Assembly: GCF_900112375.1 (NCBI RefSeq)
Contig: NZ_FOLS01000016.1
Coordinates: 62,001-126,000 of the forward strand
Direction of reading: 5' to 3'
Length of the DNA: 64,000 nucleotides
DNA from: Pseudomonas citronellolis
Lineage (GTDB): Bacteria; Pseudomonadota; Gammaproteobacteria; Pseudomonadales; Pseudomonadaceae
Shown: positions 52,963-61,280 of the stretch, one piece after another
Position numbering within the stretch: the stretch's first letter is position 1
How the letters are laid out: the number at the start of each line of letters is the position of its first letter
Position numbers and translations under genes: made by a program
Notes under the pieces: model-generated
What the model saw: the letters and a program-made list of their open reading frames with translations, nothing else
Database searches by the model: none
What the model was told of the DNA's origin: nothing

Positions 52963-54153
52963 ATGACTGCCGACAGCTACGAGAAAACGCTCAAGCTAGC
53001 CGTAGAGGCCCTGGAGCTCCTGGACAGCGCTTACGAAAAAGCTGTCAATCGTTACAAGGATCTGGGGGAGTGGTTCGGACGCCCAGAGTCCACAATAGAA
53101 GCTAATGATCCGCACGTTTTTGCCCAAGGCTCATTCGCTTTAGGCACGGCTATCCGGCCCTTGCTTGACGGGGAAAGCTACGATCTTGACCTGGCGTGCA
53201 AGCTGCGTACGGGGGTGGCTAAAGCAAGTCATAGCCAACATGACCTCAAGCAGCTAGTGGGGAAGGAGCTTGAACGCTACCGGGAGGCTCGCCGCATCTC
53301 TAATCCGTTGGAGGAGAAGCATCGCTGCTGGCGGCTTGAGTACCGCGACGAAATGAGCTTCCACATGGATGTTGTGCCCTGCATTCCTACCGACTCCAAC
53401 GTAAAGCAGCAGCTAACTTCCATCTTGGAAAGCAGAGGGCTGGACAAGGCGCTGGCTAGCACAGTGGCCGACGATTCAGTGAACATCACCGACGACCGCT
53501 TGCCCAATTACCGGATAAAGGATGGCGGCTGGCACATCAGTAACCCAGAGGGTTATATCGAGTGGTTCAAGTCACGCCAGCGTGCGGAGGGCTTTTTGAA
53601 CTTGGCGGAAGCGCGTGCTCAGGTAGATGAGGTACCACTTTACCGCCGTAAGACACACCTCCAGCGTTGCATTCAGCTGCTCAAGCGCCATCGCGATTTG
53701 ATGTTCAAGGAAGAGTCTGATTCGAAGCCAATTTCGATCATCATCACGACTATTGCTGCTCGCAGCTACACCGGAAGCCCCACCCTCTCCGGGGCAATGG
53801 AACAGGTGCTTAAAGGTCTTAGCGAATTTCGCGCCTCGAACTCCAACGAAGTGCCCAACCCCGCTAACCCGAACGAAAATTTTGCTGACCGCTGGCAGAC
53901 AGATGAGGGGCGCCGCCTGCGCCTTAAGGAGAACTTCCATGACTGGGTGCGCCAGGCCTCCATTGACATTCCTCGTCTAGGAGAGCTTGTCAGCAGCGCT
54001 GAATTGTCTGAGCAGCTCAACGAAAAGTTGAGCGTCAGCTACTCCTCTGCTGCCCTTATGACCCAAGTCGGCCTACAGGCTACGGCGGCCACCTACCTGG
54101 CTCCTCATGTGCACATCCCACAAGATGCACCTAGTCCTTGGAGTCACAAATAA
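52963..54153 (+). CDS. CD-NTase (cyclic oligonucleotide synthase of CBASS)
   Basis: A 396-residue cGAS/DncV-like nucleotidyltransferase. The polymerase-beta core is intact: GS in AQGSFALGTAI (Gly56, Ser57), DxD in SYDLDLACKL (Asp74, Asp76) and the third Asp in FHMDVVPCIP (Asp136). KTHLQRCIQLLKRHRDLMFK starts the helical C-terminal half. The enzyme should make a cyclic di- or trinucleotide that the SAVED effector binds. The C-terminus ends SPWSHK, with no terminal Gly of the type seen in E2-conjugated CD-NTases. AGGA lies eight bases before the ATG. The E2 gene overlaps its end. Signal type and clade cannot be fixed by eye. Confidence 0.88.
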   Translation: MTADSYEKTLKLAVEALELLDSAYEKAVNRYKDLGEWFGRPESTIEANDPHVFAQGSFALGTAIRPLLDGESYDLDLACKLRTGVAKASHSQHDLKQLVGKELERYREARRISNPLEEKHRCWRLEYRDEMSFHMDVVPCIPTDSNVKQQLTSILESRGLDKALASTVADDSVNITDDRLPNYRIKDGGWHISNPEGYIEWFKSRQRAEGFLNLAEARAQVDEVPLYRRKTHLQRCIQLLKRHRDLMFKEESDSKPISIIITTIAARSYTGSPTLSGAMEQVLKGLSEFRASNSNEVPNPANPNENFADRWQTDEGRRLRLKENFHDWVRQASIDIPRLGELVSSAELSEQLNEKLSVSYSSAALMTQVGLQATAATYLAPHVHIPQDAPSPWSHK

Positions 54154-54796
54154 GTTGGCGTTGTGGGGGGATATCGACCTCTTCCTTAATGCCCATCCTG
54201 GGATGGCCCTCAAGCCATCCCAGGATGGGTGTATACACATTGGAGGGCGATTCAGATTTTCCGCCTCAAGCGCAGGGTCATCTGTGGTTGAAGATGCCTT
54301 TCAATTACACATAAAGATCTCACGTCGTGACAAAGAGCAACTGCCGTTGGTGTATGAGACAGCCGGAAGAATTCCCAAGGATGGCAATCACCATGTCAAT
54401 CCTGATGGTTCCCTCTGCCTTGGTGCGCCTATCAGGCTCCACACAATTCTGGGCAGAAACTTTTCACTGAATGATTTTGTAGAACGGTGTGTAGTCCCAT
54501 TTCTCTACTCCATCTCGCTAACAGAGGCAGGGCATCCTCGCTTCCAGTTCGGCGAACTCGCTCACGGTACCAATGGACTTGTCGACGACTACCTTAGGTT
54601 GTTTGGCTGTTCATCCAGAGAGGCTCTGGTGCGATACCTACGTTCTTTGGTGCTAAAAAAGCGCCAAGCGAATAAACAGCCTTGCCCCTGCCGCTGCGGG
54701 AGGAAGCTAGTGAAATGTCGCACACACAAGATATTGCTACAGATGCGAAGCACTATTCCCAGGCGGCTGCTTAAGGAAACCCTAGCAATGGTCTGA
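54107..54796 (+). CDS. E2-like CBASS ancillary protein with SEC-C-type zinc motif
   Basis: A 229-residue protein (223 if the second ATG at 54125 is used). Residues about 20-170 match prokaryotic E2 (ubiquitin-conjugating) folds of short type II CBASS loci: LPLVYETAGRIPKDGNHHVN, PDGSLCLGAPIRL with the likely catalytic Cys104, and VVPFLYSISL. The C-terminus has ANKQPCPCRCGRKLVKCRTH, a SEC-C-type zinc-binding pattern. Such E2s attach the CD-NTase C-terminus to partners and thereby raise its activity. The start lies inside the CD-NTase gene (47- or 29-base overlap), so the two are coupled. No E1 or JAB peptidase gene is present. Confidence 0.78.
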   Translation: MCTSHKMHLVLGVTNKLALWGDIDLFLNAHPGMALKPSQDGCIHIGGRFRFSASSAGSSVVEDAFQLHIKISRRDKEQLPLVYETAGRIPKDGNHHVNPDGSLCLGAPIRLHTILGRNFSLNDFVERCVVPFLYSISLTEAGHPRFQFGELAHGTNGLVDDYLRLFGCSSREALVRYLRSLVLKKRQANKQPCPCRCGRKLVKCRTHKILLQMRSTIPRRLLKETLAMV

Positions 54797-55031
54797 AATG
54801 CTACTTGGCGATTTGACGTGAACGGCAGCTTCTGGCCGGTCACGGACCTTTCCGGACGAGTCGATAGGCGAATGCAGTAGCCAATTGCCTGATTCCTTTC
54901 TCGTGCCAAGTTATGGGAAGCGTTCCTATTTTGATCTTCCAAAGACGGGTTGCTGTGACCGTCTTTCTCTCCAACAGGCAGAGGTTTTTCTTCAGCGACC
55001 GCCACCGTTGGCTGTTGCAGCACGTGCAAAG

Positions 55032-55841
55032 CTAGCTTGTCCCTGCTTTCTTGATCAGGTAATTGCTCACCGAGGCGCACAGCCCGACAACCAGCTCAGC
55101 CTCATCGAATGTCGGCTCGCGACCTTCCCTGAGATGGCGTCCGAATTCAGATGCGTATGCCCAAGTCTTGATGACGGCAAGGTCCAGTGGCACCGGAATG
55201 AGGCTCCTGTTGTCGTTCATGATCGTACCGAGCGTATCCTTGGGATTGCCGGTAATCTGCCGCGCAACGCATTCCAGTGAGGCCATGGAGTGTTGAATGG
55301 CCCCGCTTACATCGGGGGTTGGCCGGCGCGAGAGGTCAGAGATGGCTTGATGTAACTCACTGCTGGCGGTGTTGTACCCCGCCTCGCGCTCTGCATCCCT
55401 TGCGGCCTTCAAGACGATTTCGAACGATTCAGGGCCTCGTACCTCTACTCGACCATCGACTAGCTTCCAGCCGATGCCTTCTTCGATGAAGTACTCGTTT
55501 AGCTCAGTCTGGTAGTGCTCGTACGTATCGCGGTTGTAACTCCGGTTTGCGAGGTACTCGTCTAAGCACTCAACGATGTCGTAAATCTTATACCACTTAC
55601 AAGATTGCAGTAGGTCGCCGTTCTCGTTGTCGACGTTGGGGTACTCGCTCCAGTTGCTCGGGTCGGGCTGTTTCTTCAAGGCCCGACAGATGAGATAGCG
55701 TAGATCCGAAGGCTTCAACCCGCACTCGTAGGCGAGTTGGATCAAGTACCCCCGGAAATTTCCCGGGGCGTCCTCTCGAATAGTGATCTCTGCCTCTTCT
55801 ACAGATGCGAAACCATGGCGCCTCGAAAACGTATCTCTCAT
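55032..55841 (-). CDS. AbiJ-like abortive infection protein, copy 1
   Basis: A 269-residue protein. The N-terminus FSRRHGFASVEEAEITIRED matches the AbiJ N-terminal domain 4 (Pfam PF18863 type). The C-terminal half has the Abi_C/HEPN-like block LHQAISDLSRRPTPDVSGAI, then QHSMASLECVARQITGNPKD. The family is tied to phage abortive infection, probably through an RNase-like HEPN domain. It is a paralogue of the next gene (about 40-45% alike by eye) with a similar upstream leader. In the position where copy 2 reads RHVEHGNEP this copy reads RHLREGREP and lacks the His. Function is inferred from family only. Confidence 0.75.
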   Translation of the reverse strand: MRDTFSRRHGFASVEEAEITIREDAPGNFRGYLIQLAYECGLKPSDLRYLICRALKKQPDPSNWSEYPNVDNENGDLLQSCKWYKIYDIVECLDEYLANRSYNRDTYEHYQTELNEYFIEEGIGWKLVDGRVEVRGPESFEIVLKAARDAEREAGYNTASSELHQAISDLSRRPTPDVSGAIQHSMASLECVARQITGNPKDTLGTIMNDNRSLIPVPLDLAVIKTWAYASEFGRHLREGREPTFDEAELVVGLCASVSNYLIKKAGTS

Positions 55842-55869
55842 CGCGTGTGCGTCCTGGAGCGTTGATGTG

Positions 55870-55888
55870 GTCGGACACTACGTCCGAC
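55870..55888. promoter_or_regulatory. Palindrome upstream of AbiJ copy 1
   Basis: GTCGGAC and GTCCGAC form a perfect inverted repeat with a five-base spacer, 29 bases before the start codon. The matching DNA upstream of copy 2 has lost the symmetry. It may be an operator or simply a remnant hairpin. Confidence 0.35.
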
Positions 55889-56018
55889 CAAACCACCTGT
55901 CCAGCTCCGATGACAGCCGACTACATAGCTGTGTGGCGACTGATGCTCTAACCGCCCCTGGATTGGTCGAGACGTTCCTTTGGGCGTGCCTGAAAAGCTC
56001 GGCGTCTCCCGCCGACAC

Positions 56019-56819
56019 TCACTCCTTCCCCGATTTGTGGATCAGGTACTCGCTCACCGATGCGCAGATAGAAACTGCCAGCTTGGCCTCATCGAAAACC
56101 GGCTCGTTCCCATGTTCAACGTGGCGTCCGGACTGGGAAACATAGCCCCAGATGCCATTCGCGACCTGACGCATTGCGCCGGGGAAAAGGCCGGGGTTGT
56201 CATTCACTAGCTTGCCAAAAGTATCCGTCGGTTTATTGGTGATTTTCCGAGTAACGCACTCCAGCGCGGCGGCAGCATGTTGGATCGCACCTGTCACGTC
56301 AGGTTCAGGCCTGCGTGAGAGGTCGCCAATGGCTTCATGCAACTCGCGCTCTGCAGTGTTGTGTCCAGCTCGCCCCATAGCCTCCTTGGCAGTCCTTAGA
56401 GCCCCCTCGAATAACTCTGACCCCCTGGCTTCGATTCGACCATCCACAAGCTTCCAGCCAATGCCATGCTCAATGAAGAAGTCGTTCAGGTCCTTCTGAT
56501 AGTTGTCGAATGCGGCATTGAGGAAGCCTCCTTGGTGGTAATGCTTAGCCACAGCCTCGATCACGTCGTACACCTTGTACCACCTGCACTCATTTAGGTA
56601 CTCGACATTGTATTGCCTGATGTCGGTGACGCCAGGCCATTGCCTTCTTTGCTTGGGCAGTCTCTTCAGAATCTGACAAATTATTTTCTCCAAGGCGTCT
56701 GGGCCCAGGCCGATCTCATAGACCAGATGGAGGAAGTAAGCCTTTAACTCGGGAGGTGCGTCGTCGAAAACCGTGATCTCTGGTTCGTAACCATGGCGCT
56801 TTGAAAATGAGTTACTCAT
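56019..56819 (-). CDS. AbiJ-like abortive infection protein, copy 2
   Basis: A 266-residue paralogue of copy 1. It opens MSNSFSKRHGYEPEITVFDD and shares the blocks FIEHGIGWKLVDGRIEARG and LHEAIGDLSRRPEPDVTGAI, then QHAAAALECVTRKITNKPTD. The C-terminal HEPN-like part has SGRHVEHGNEPVFDEAKLAV with both Arg and His retained, so this is the copy more likely to be active. Both genes share a CAGGACGC-type leader just before the ATG, so the duplication included the upstream region. Predicted role is abortive infection; this is a family inference. Confidence 0.77.
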   Translation of the reverse strand: MSNSFSKRHGYEPEITVFDDAPPELKAYFLHLVYEIGLGPDALEKIICQILKRLPKQRRQWPGVTDIRQYNVEYLNECRWYKVYDVIEAVAKHYHQGGFLNAAFDNYQKDLNDFFIEHGIGWKLVDGRIEARGSELFEGALRTAKEAMGRAGHNTAERELHEAIGDLSRRPEPDVTGAIQHAAAALECVTRKITNKPTDTFGKLVNDNPGLFPGAMRQVANGIWGYVSQSGRHVEHGNEPVFDEAKLAVSICASVSEYLIHKSGKE

Positions 56820-57022
56820 CGAGCGGGCGTCCTGAAACCGTGGTGTGCTCGAACACTAAGGTCAAACAAAACTCCTGTCCAGACTCGCAGGCCGGCGCCA
56901 ACTGACAATACCCGCGCGGGCGTCGGTGAATACCGGTCCTGACCGGCAGGTCTATGACCTGCGCGTTTTTTAACCATGACGGGCAGAAGTCGGCCACAAG
57001 CGGTAATTATATGCCTCCAAAA

Positions 57023-57427
57023 TCAGGGGCGATTTCGAGGCGGGTTGTGAATTGAAGCAGGCACATCTCCAAAATGTTCAATCTGCAAAGCTTTCGTTGG
57101 CTCGCGCACGCGATTGTTCATCTCATGCCCATAAGTGTGTATTAGCCAATTCTCCACGTCGTCGATGTTTGCCAAGGCGAGGGCACTGAGATGGCCGATA
57201 TAAAGCTTAGCGCCATGCCGTAGGCATCCTTCGATCCAGTGTCGGTAGCCTGAGTTGTATCTCCCACTAGCATGAAGATCTCCAACCTGTCGCGAGTGCC
57301 CACCAAAAAAGCTGTTGTGAGCTTTCCCCCAGTAAAAAGGCCTATCGTCCCATTCATGGAGGTAAACGACACGGCAATGATCTTTAGCTTCGTCATACGT
57401 ATGGCAGCGTTGCCAAACTATCTTCAT
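57023..57427 (-). CDS. Small GIY-YIG-like protein
   Basis: A 134-residue protein. VVYLHEWDDRPFYWGKAHNS resembles the GIY-YIG core (the second half here is YWG), RYNSGYRHWIEGCLRHG supplies the Arg region, and VENWLIHTYGHEMNNR resembles the Glu-containing helix that closes GIY-YIG nucleases. I start at the ATG at 57427 because AGGAGG lies seven bases upstream. The fold call is from pattern only. It would be a small nuclease-like defence component, next to the AbiJ genes, but no function can be assigned. Confidence 0.55.
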   Translation of the reverse strand: MKIVWQRCHTYDEAKDHCRVVYLHEWDDRPFYWGKAHNSFFGGHSRQVGDLHASGRYNSGYRHWIEGCLRHGAKLYIGHLSALALANIDDVENWLIHTYGHEMNNRVREPTKALQIEHFGDVPASIHNPPRNRP

Positions 57428-57500
57428 CAAATCCTCCTAAGCCCTTTAATTCGGGGCTCTCCGCAAGAAATTGGAGCGAGGTCTAAGTGGTTGAACTTCA

Positions 57501-58417
57501 TTAATCATGCCTCCCGCCGCAAGTACAGCACTCACCATATTCATCGCTAATAACATTACCCTGGCATCCCTCACTGCCACAATCCTCCCTTGTTACCAGG
57601 TGAGAGTCCCGGCAGACAAAGCAATACAATGTTGTTGAATCGGGCGTATTTGGTCTTAGCACGGCATATCGCGGCTCGATCATCGTATAGTCACCGCTGT
57701 CATATTTGCATTTTTGGCAAATATAGTTTCTATCCTTCTTGTTTACGCCAAATAATTTTTTACTTGCGCCGGACTCAGCAATGAAAACACAATAAAAAAC
57801 TCCCACGCCACTTGCGCATCCATTCCATCAGATGAGTAGAGAAGAGAAGCGGGAGACTCGGATAAAAAATCGCGACGAGTAACAATCCAGTCTTCGCTGG
57901 GAATCAAGAAGTCGTGCATCTCTAGAATTTTAATTATTACCTCAAGGGCGGATACCTTTAGGCCTTTATCCACCGTGTGCATGACTCGACTTCTAAGATT
58001 TCGAAGCGATTCAAAGTTATCGATAAACTCTTGGGGCAGTCTTTTATTGGAAAAAAGATTGTGAATTTTTACTAAATCTTGCGCATCTACTGTTCTAAAT
58101 TCAGAGAAGCTCACTGCCTCTTGCATGGTTGATTTAGGCCAGTCAGATGGGGATCCGGCGATCAAAAGATAAGGGCTAACTTCAATTATCTAACCTTTTA
58201 TAATTAGCTCCATCCCTTGTTGAGTTATTGCAAGGGCAGTCTGTATGCGTTGTTTTGTCGCATCCCAGAACCCTTTAGCATCCTCATCAACGTCAACGCC
58301 GAAATCACCAGCCTCATCAAATAACTTCAGGAAAGAGACAACGATATCCCACGCAAAATCGAATTGAGCCTTACCTGCATCAAAAAAATCCTCGGGAGTG
58401 GGAATGTCTTGAATCAA
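57501..58417 (-). pseudogene. HEPN plus zinc-finger protein gene broken by amber codon and frameshift
   Basis: The gene starts at a TTG (58417) behind AAGGA and reads DFFDAGKAQFDFAWDIVVSF to MELIIKG. A single in-frame TAG (58190-58192) interrupts, and the same frame then reads IIEVSPYLLIAGSPSDWPKS onward to DAQVAWEFF. It holds NLRSRVMH, an R-x4-H motif of HEPN ribonucleases. At a run of six T (57794-57799 on the plus strand as A) the frame slips by one. The new frame continues YCVFIAESGASKKLFG with a cysteine-rich tail (YICQKCKY, YCFVCRD, ECCTCGG). One gene of about 320 residues with two lesions explains three open frames. Confidence 0.68.
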
Positions 58418-58752
58418 CTCTAAAATCCTTATTTATGGTCAACTGTTTGCAGACTCCACACGCATGGTAATACTTTTCAGGATCGTAAGGAGCAGTCCGT
58501 TGTAGAAGGGCGTACAGGCAGCGTGAGTCGAAATCAGCCCCAGCAAACGACTGGTATTGGCCTATAGCCGCCTGCCGTACGAGGCTACCTTGGGTCGGAA
58601 GCACCCCCTCGCCAAAAGCAGCTATCGGTCAAAAACAGTCTGGGAAATAGAGAGATTTACTTTTCTGCCCTCGAATAAAAACCAAGCAACTCGCCAACTA
58701 ACCACCGCAGCCCCTCCCTGGACCGCTATCCCACAGAATGAGGAAAGAAACC
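58418..58752. other. Right border of the defence island, no clear gene
   Basis: AT-rich DNA ends abruptly near 58690 and GC-rich core sequence follows. One possible open frame (58380-58604, minus strand) contains HACGVCKQLTINKDF but has only a GTG start and no family support. CCAACTAACCACCGCAGCC (58694-58712) resembles DNA near 47021 at the left side. Confidence 0.5.
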
Positions 58753-60519
58753 TCACCCCCGCGCCAACACCGCCTTGACCGCCCCCAGCAACACCGCCTC
58801 AGCATCAGCCGGCGCACCCTGCGAACGCCAAGCCACATGCTGATCCGGCCGCACCAGCAGGCATCCGGCCTCATCGATCTCCCGCAGCCGCGCCCAGTCG
58901 CCGTAGCTGTCTTCGTAATCGAGGCCCAGGCCGATACGGCGCACCACCAGGTCGATACCCAACTCACGCCCCAGCGTCTCGGCAGCCCGGCACCAGGCGT
59001 CGCCGCCGTGGCTGGTGAGCAGAGTCAGGCGGCCCTGGCCGCAGAGGTCGAGGGTGGAGAGCTTGCGTCCGGCGGTGTCGTGCAGCCAGGCGTGCGGCAG
59101 GTGGGCGCCGGGCCAGGTGGTGGGGTGGTAGTAGAGTTCTCGGTCGCGGGTGTAGGCCGGTTCTTCGCTGCCGTCGGCGAGCACCGCGCCACTGCGATAG
59201 CGCTGCCCCAGTTCCACGCCGTGGCAGCTGAACTGGTAATGCTGTAGCTGGATGGCCTTTTCCAAGGCGGCGCGGCGTTCGCGGCCCTGCGGGCTGTCGG
59301 CGCTCAGTTCGTGCAGGCTGTTCCAACCCTCGGCCTCGCTCTGGCCCGGCTTGAAGCCCAGCGCGTTGGAGATCGGCAGCATGTTGCGCACGCTTTCCAT
59401 GGCCCGGTCCACCACCTGGCGGCCGACTGGCTGGCGCTCGGCGGAGTAGCTGTCCAGCAGCCCGGGGCCGGCCTGGCCCTTGAGCACCAGGGCCAGTTTC
59501 CAGGCCAGGTTGTAGGCGTCCTGCACCGAGGTGTTGGTGCCCAGGCCGTTGGCCGGCGGATGCCGGTGCACGGCGTCGCCGCAGCAGAACACCCGGCCCT
59601 CGGCATAGCGCTGGGCGACCACGTGGTTGATCTGCCACTTGCTGGTGGCCAGGATCTCCACCGGGATGTCGGCATCGCCGATCACCCGCCGCGCCCGCTC
59701 GATCACCGCGGTCTCGCTGAGGTCCGGCTCGCCCTGGGCGGGGTCGTACATGAACAGCATCACCCATTCGTTCCACGGGCGGACGCAGATGAAGGTGCCG
59801 CTGCCGACCCAGTAGTCGTTGCCCGGCTGGACCATCCAGTAGAGCACGCCCGGGCGGCTCTCGCAGTAGCGGCGCAGGTCGGCGCGCAGCCAGACGTTCA
59901 CCGCGCAGCCCAGGCCCATCTCGCCTTCCAGGGGGATGCCGAGCAGTTCCATCACCCGGCTGCGGGCGCCGTCGGCGCCGATCATGTACTGGGCGCGCAC
60001 GGTGATTTCGCGCCCGGTGCCACGGTCGAGGATGCGTGCGGTGACGCCCTCCCCGTCCTGGGTGAAGTCCAGCAGTTCGTTGTTGAAGCGCATCTCGCTG
60101 CCCGCGCGCAGGGCCTCGTTGGCGAGGATCGGCTCCATCAGGTGCTGGGGGATGTTGCACATGGCCGAGGGGCTGGCCAGCTCGTAGTCGGACTTGCGCT
60201 CGATGGCGTTGCCCCAGGTGAGCAGGCGGCCCAGTTCCTGGCCACTGAAACTGGTGGCCCAGACGTTGTTGGCCATCAGTTCGTGGGGGCTGGCGGCCAC
60301 CACCACCTGCGCCTCGACGCCCGCGTCGCGGAACACCTCCATGGTGCGCTGGTTGGTGATGTGCGCACGCGGGCTGTTGGCGGTCCAGCGGTACTTGTTG
60401 ACCAGCAGGTTGCGGATGCCATAGCGCGACAGCAGCAGCGAAGCCGTCAGGCCGGAGGGGCCGCCACCGACGATCAGGACGGGGACTTCGATGACGTGGG
60501 AGGTGTTTTGCGGGTTCAT
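58753..60519 (-). CDS. FAD-dependent aromatic-ring monooxygenase (PheA/TfdB family)
   Basis: A 588-residue single-component flavin hydroxylase. FAD-binding motifs are VLIVGGGPSGLTASLLLSRY at the start, the DG motif YMIGADGARSRVM, and GRVFCCGDAVHRHPPANGLG near residue 300. The C-terminal thioredoxin-like domain holds YHPTTWPGAHLPHAWL. The family includes 2,4-dichlorophenol 6-monooxygenase and phenol 2-monooxygenase, which add a hydroxyl group to an aromatic ring with NAD(P)H. I start at the ATG at 60519, giving the FAD motif at residues 16-21. No ring-cleavage gene is adjacent, so its substrate is open. Confidence 0.85.
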   Translation of the reverse strand: MNPQNTSHVIEVPVLIVGGGPSGLTASLLLSRYGIRNLLVNKYRWTANSPRAHITNQRTMEVFRDAGVEAQVVVAASPHELMANNVWATSFSGQELGRLLTWGNAIERKSDYELASPSAMCNIPQHLMEPILANEALRAGSEMRFNNELLDFTQDGEGVTARILDRGTGREITVRAQYMIGADGARSRVMELLGIPLEGEMGLGCAVNVWLRADLRRYCESRPGVLYWMVQPGNDYWVGSGTFICVRPWNEWVMLFMYDPAQGEPDLSETAVIERARRVIGDADIPVEILATSKWQINHVVAQRYAEGRVFCCGDAVHRHPPANGLGTNTSVQDAYNLAWKLALVLKGQAGPGLLDSYSAERQPVGRQVVDRAMESVRNMLPISNALGFKPGQSEAEGWNSLHELSADSPQGRERRAALEKAIQLQHYQFSCHGVELGQRYRSGAVLADGSEEPAYTRDRELYYHPTTWPGAHLPHAWLHDTAGRKLSTLDLCGQGRLTLLTSHGGDAWCRAAETLGRELGIDLVVRRIGLGLDYEDSYGDWARLREIDEAGCLLVRPDQHVAWRSQGAPADAEAVLLGAVKAVLARG

Positions 60520-60983
60520 GAGCGTGACTCCGTACTCTTGTTCTTGAAATCGGAAAGGTGCCGCCAGGACGGGCGCACAGGCCTGGGCCCAATTCACGGA
60601 TCGCGGACAAGCCGACCCCGTGCCGCCTGACTTGGCTGCCGGCAAATACGAAGGGAATGCGGACCGGGAGCGACGCGTGCCGGTCCCGGTGTCGAAGCTG
60701 AAACGGCCTGGGGACGGGCCCTCCAGCGCTCTCGACGTAGCCGACGGCAATCACGTTAATTCCGCAACGATGCTGCCGGTAGTCGCGACAAATAGCCTTC
60801 AGCGTTCCATTTTGTGAACGCTGGACGGCGGCAAGCACGGGTGCTTTCAAACGCACCCGCGCGTTGATCGTTGGAGACGCATGCAACAAGGGCGGGCACG
60901 TCCGTGCCGCAGCTCTCCTCCTCTCTGAAAGGCCCGATCTTGAGCCGCCGGACATGCGGTATTGCGAATTCTTCTCGTCTATA
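60520..60983. other. Gene-free stretch between the monooxygenase and the zinc-starvation operon
   Basis: About 460 bases between divergent genes. No gene, RNA or repeat is recognisable here apart from the Zur-type palindrome at its right end, listed separately. Confidence 0.6.
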
Positions 60984-60998
60984 TGTAATATTATTACA
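60984..60998. promoter_or_regulatory. Probable Zur box
   Basis: TGTAATATTATTACA is a perfect palindrome 19 bases before the L31 gene. This AT-rich symmetry and its place before C-minus ribosomal protein genes match Zur operators, which repress when zinc is plentiful. Confidence 0.78.
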
Positions 60999-61016
60999 TT
61001 GCATACAGGAGGCACC

Positions 61017-61280
61017 ATGAAACCAGGCATCCACCCCGAGTACCGCCCCGTGCTGTTCCACGACACGGCCGCCGACGTGTTCTACCTGATCCGCTCCACC
61101 GCGCAGACGGACAAGACCCACACCTACGTCGACGGCAACACCTACCCCTACATGACCCTGGACGTGTCCAGCGCCTCGCACCCGGTCTATACCGGCGAAC
61201 AGCGCAAGACCAAGGCCGAGGGCCGCGTGGCCGGCTTCAACAAGCGCTTTGCCGGGTTCGTCGGCAACAAGGGGGCGTGA
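61017..61280 (+). CDS. rpmE2: 50S ribosomal protein L31 type B (zinc-independent)
   Basis: An 87-residue L31 of type [21 protein letters not shown], then [20 protein letters not shown] and [12 protein letters not shown]. It has no cysteines at all, unlike the zinc-binding L31. In zinc starvation it replaces that protein in ribosomes and frees zinc. An AGGAGG sequence lies 7 bases before the ATG at 61017. It sits directly behind the Zur-like palindrome, and its TGA overlaps the L36 start, forming a two-gene operon. Confidence 0.93.
   Translation: MKPGIHPEYRPVLFHDTAADVFYLIRSTAQTDKTHTYVDGNTYPYMTLDVSSASHPVYTGEQRKTKAEGRVAGFNKRFAGFVGNKGA

Noticed and set aside
57794..57799. Programmed -1 frameshift in the HEPN gene
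   Set aside because: The run of six T does not form a proper X-XXY-YYZ heptamer in the zero frame, and an upstream amber codon already breaks the gene, so decay is the simpler reading.
58380..58604. Possible 74-residue minus-strand protein with CGVC
   Set aside because: Only a GTG start, overlap with the start of the HEPN pseudogene and no recognisable family; kept as a note in the border region.
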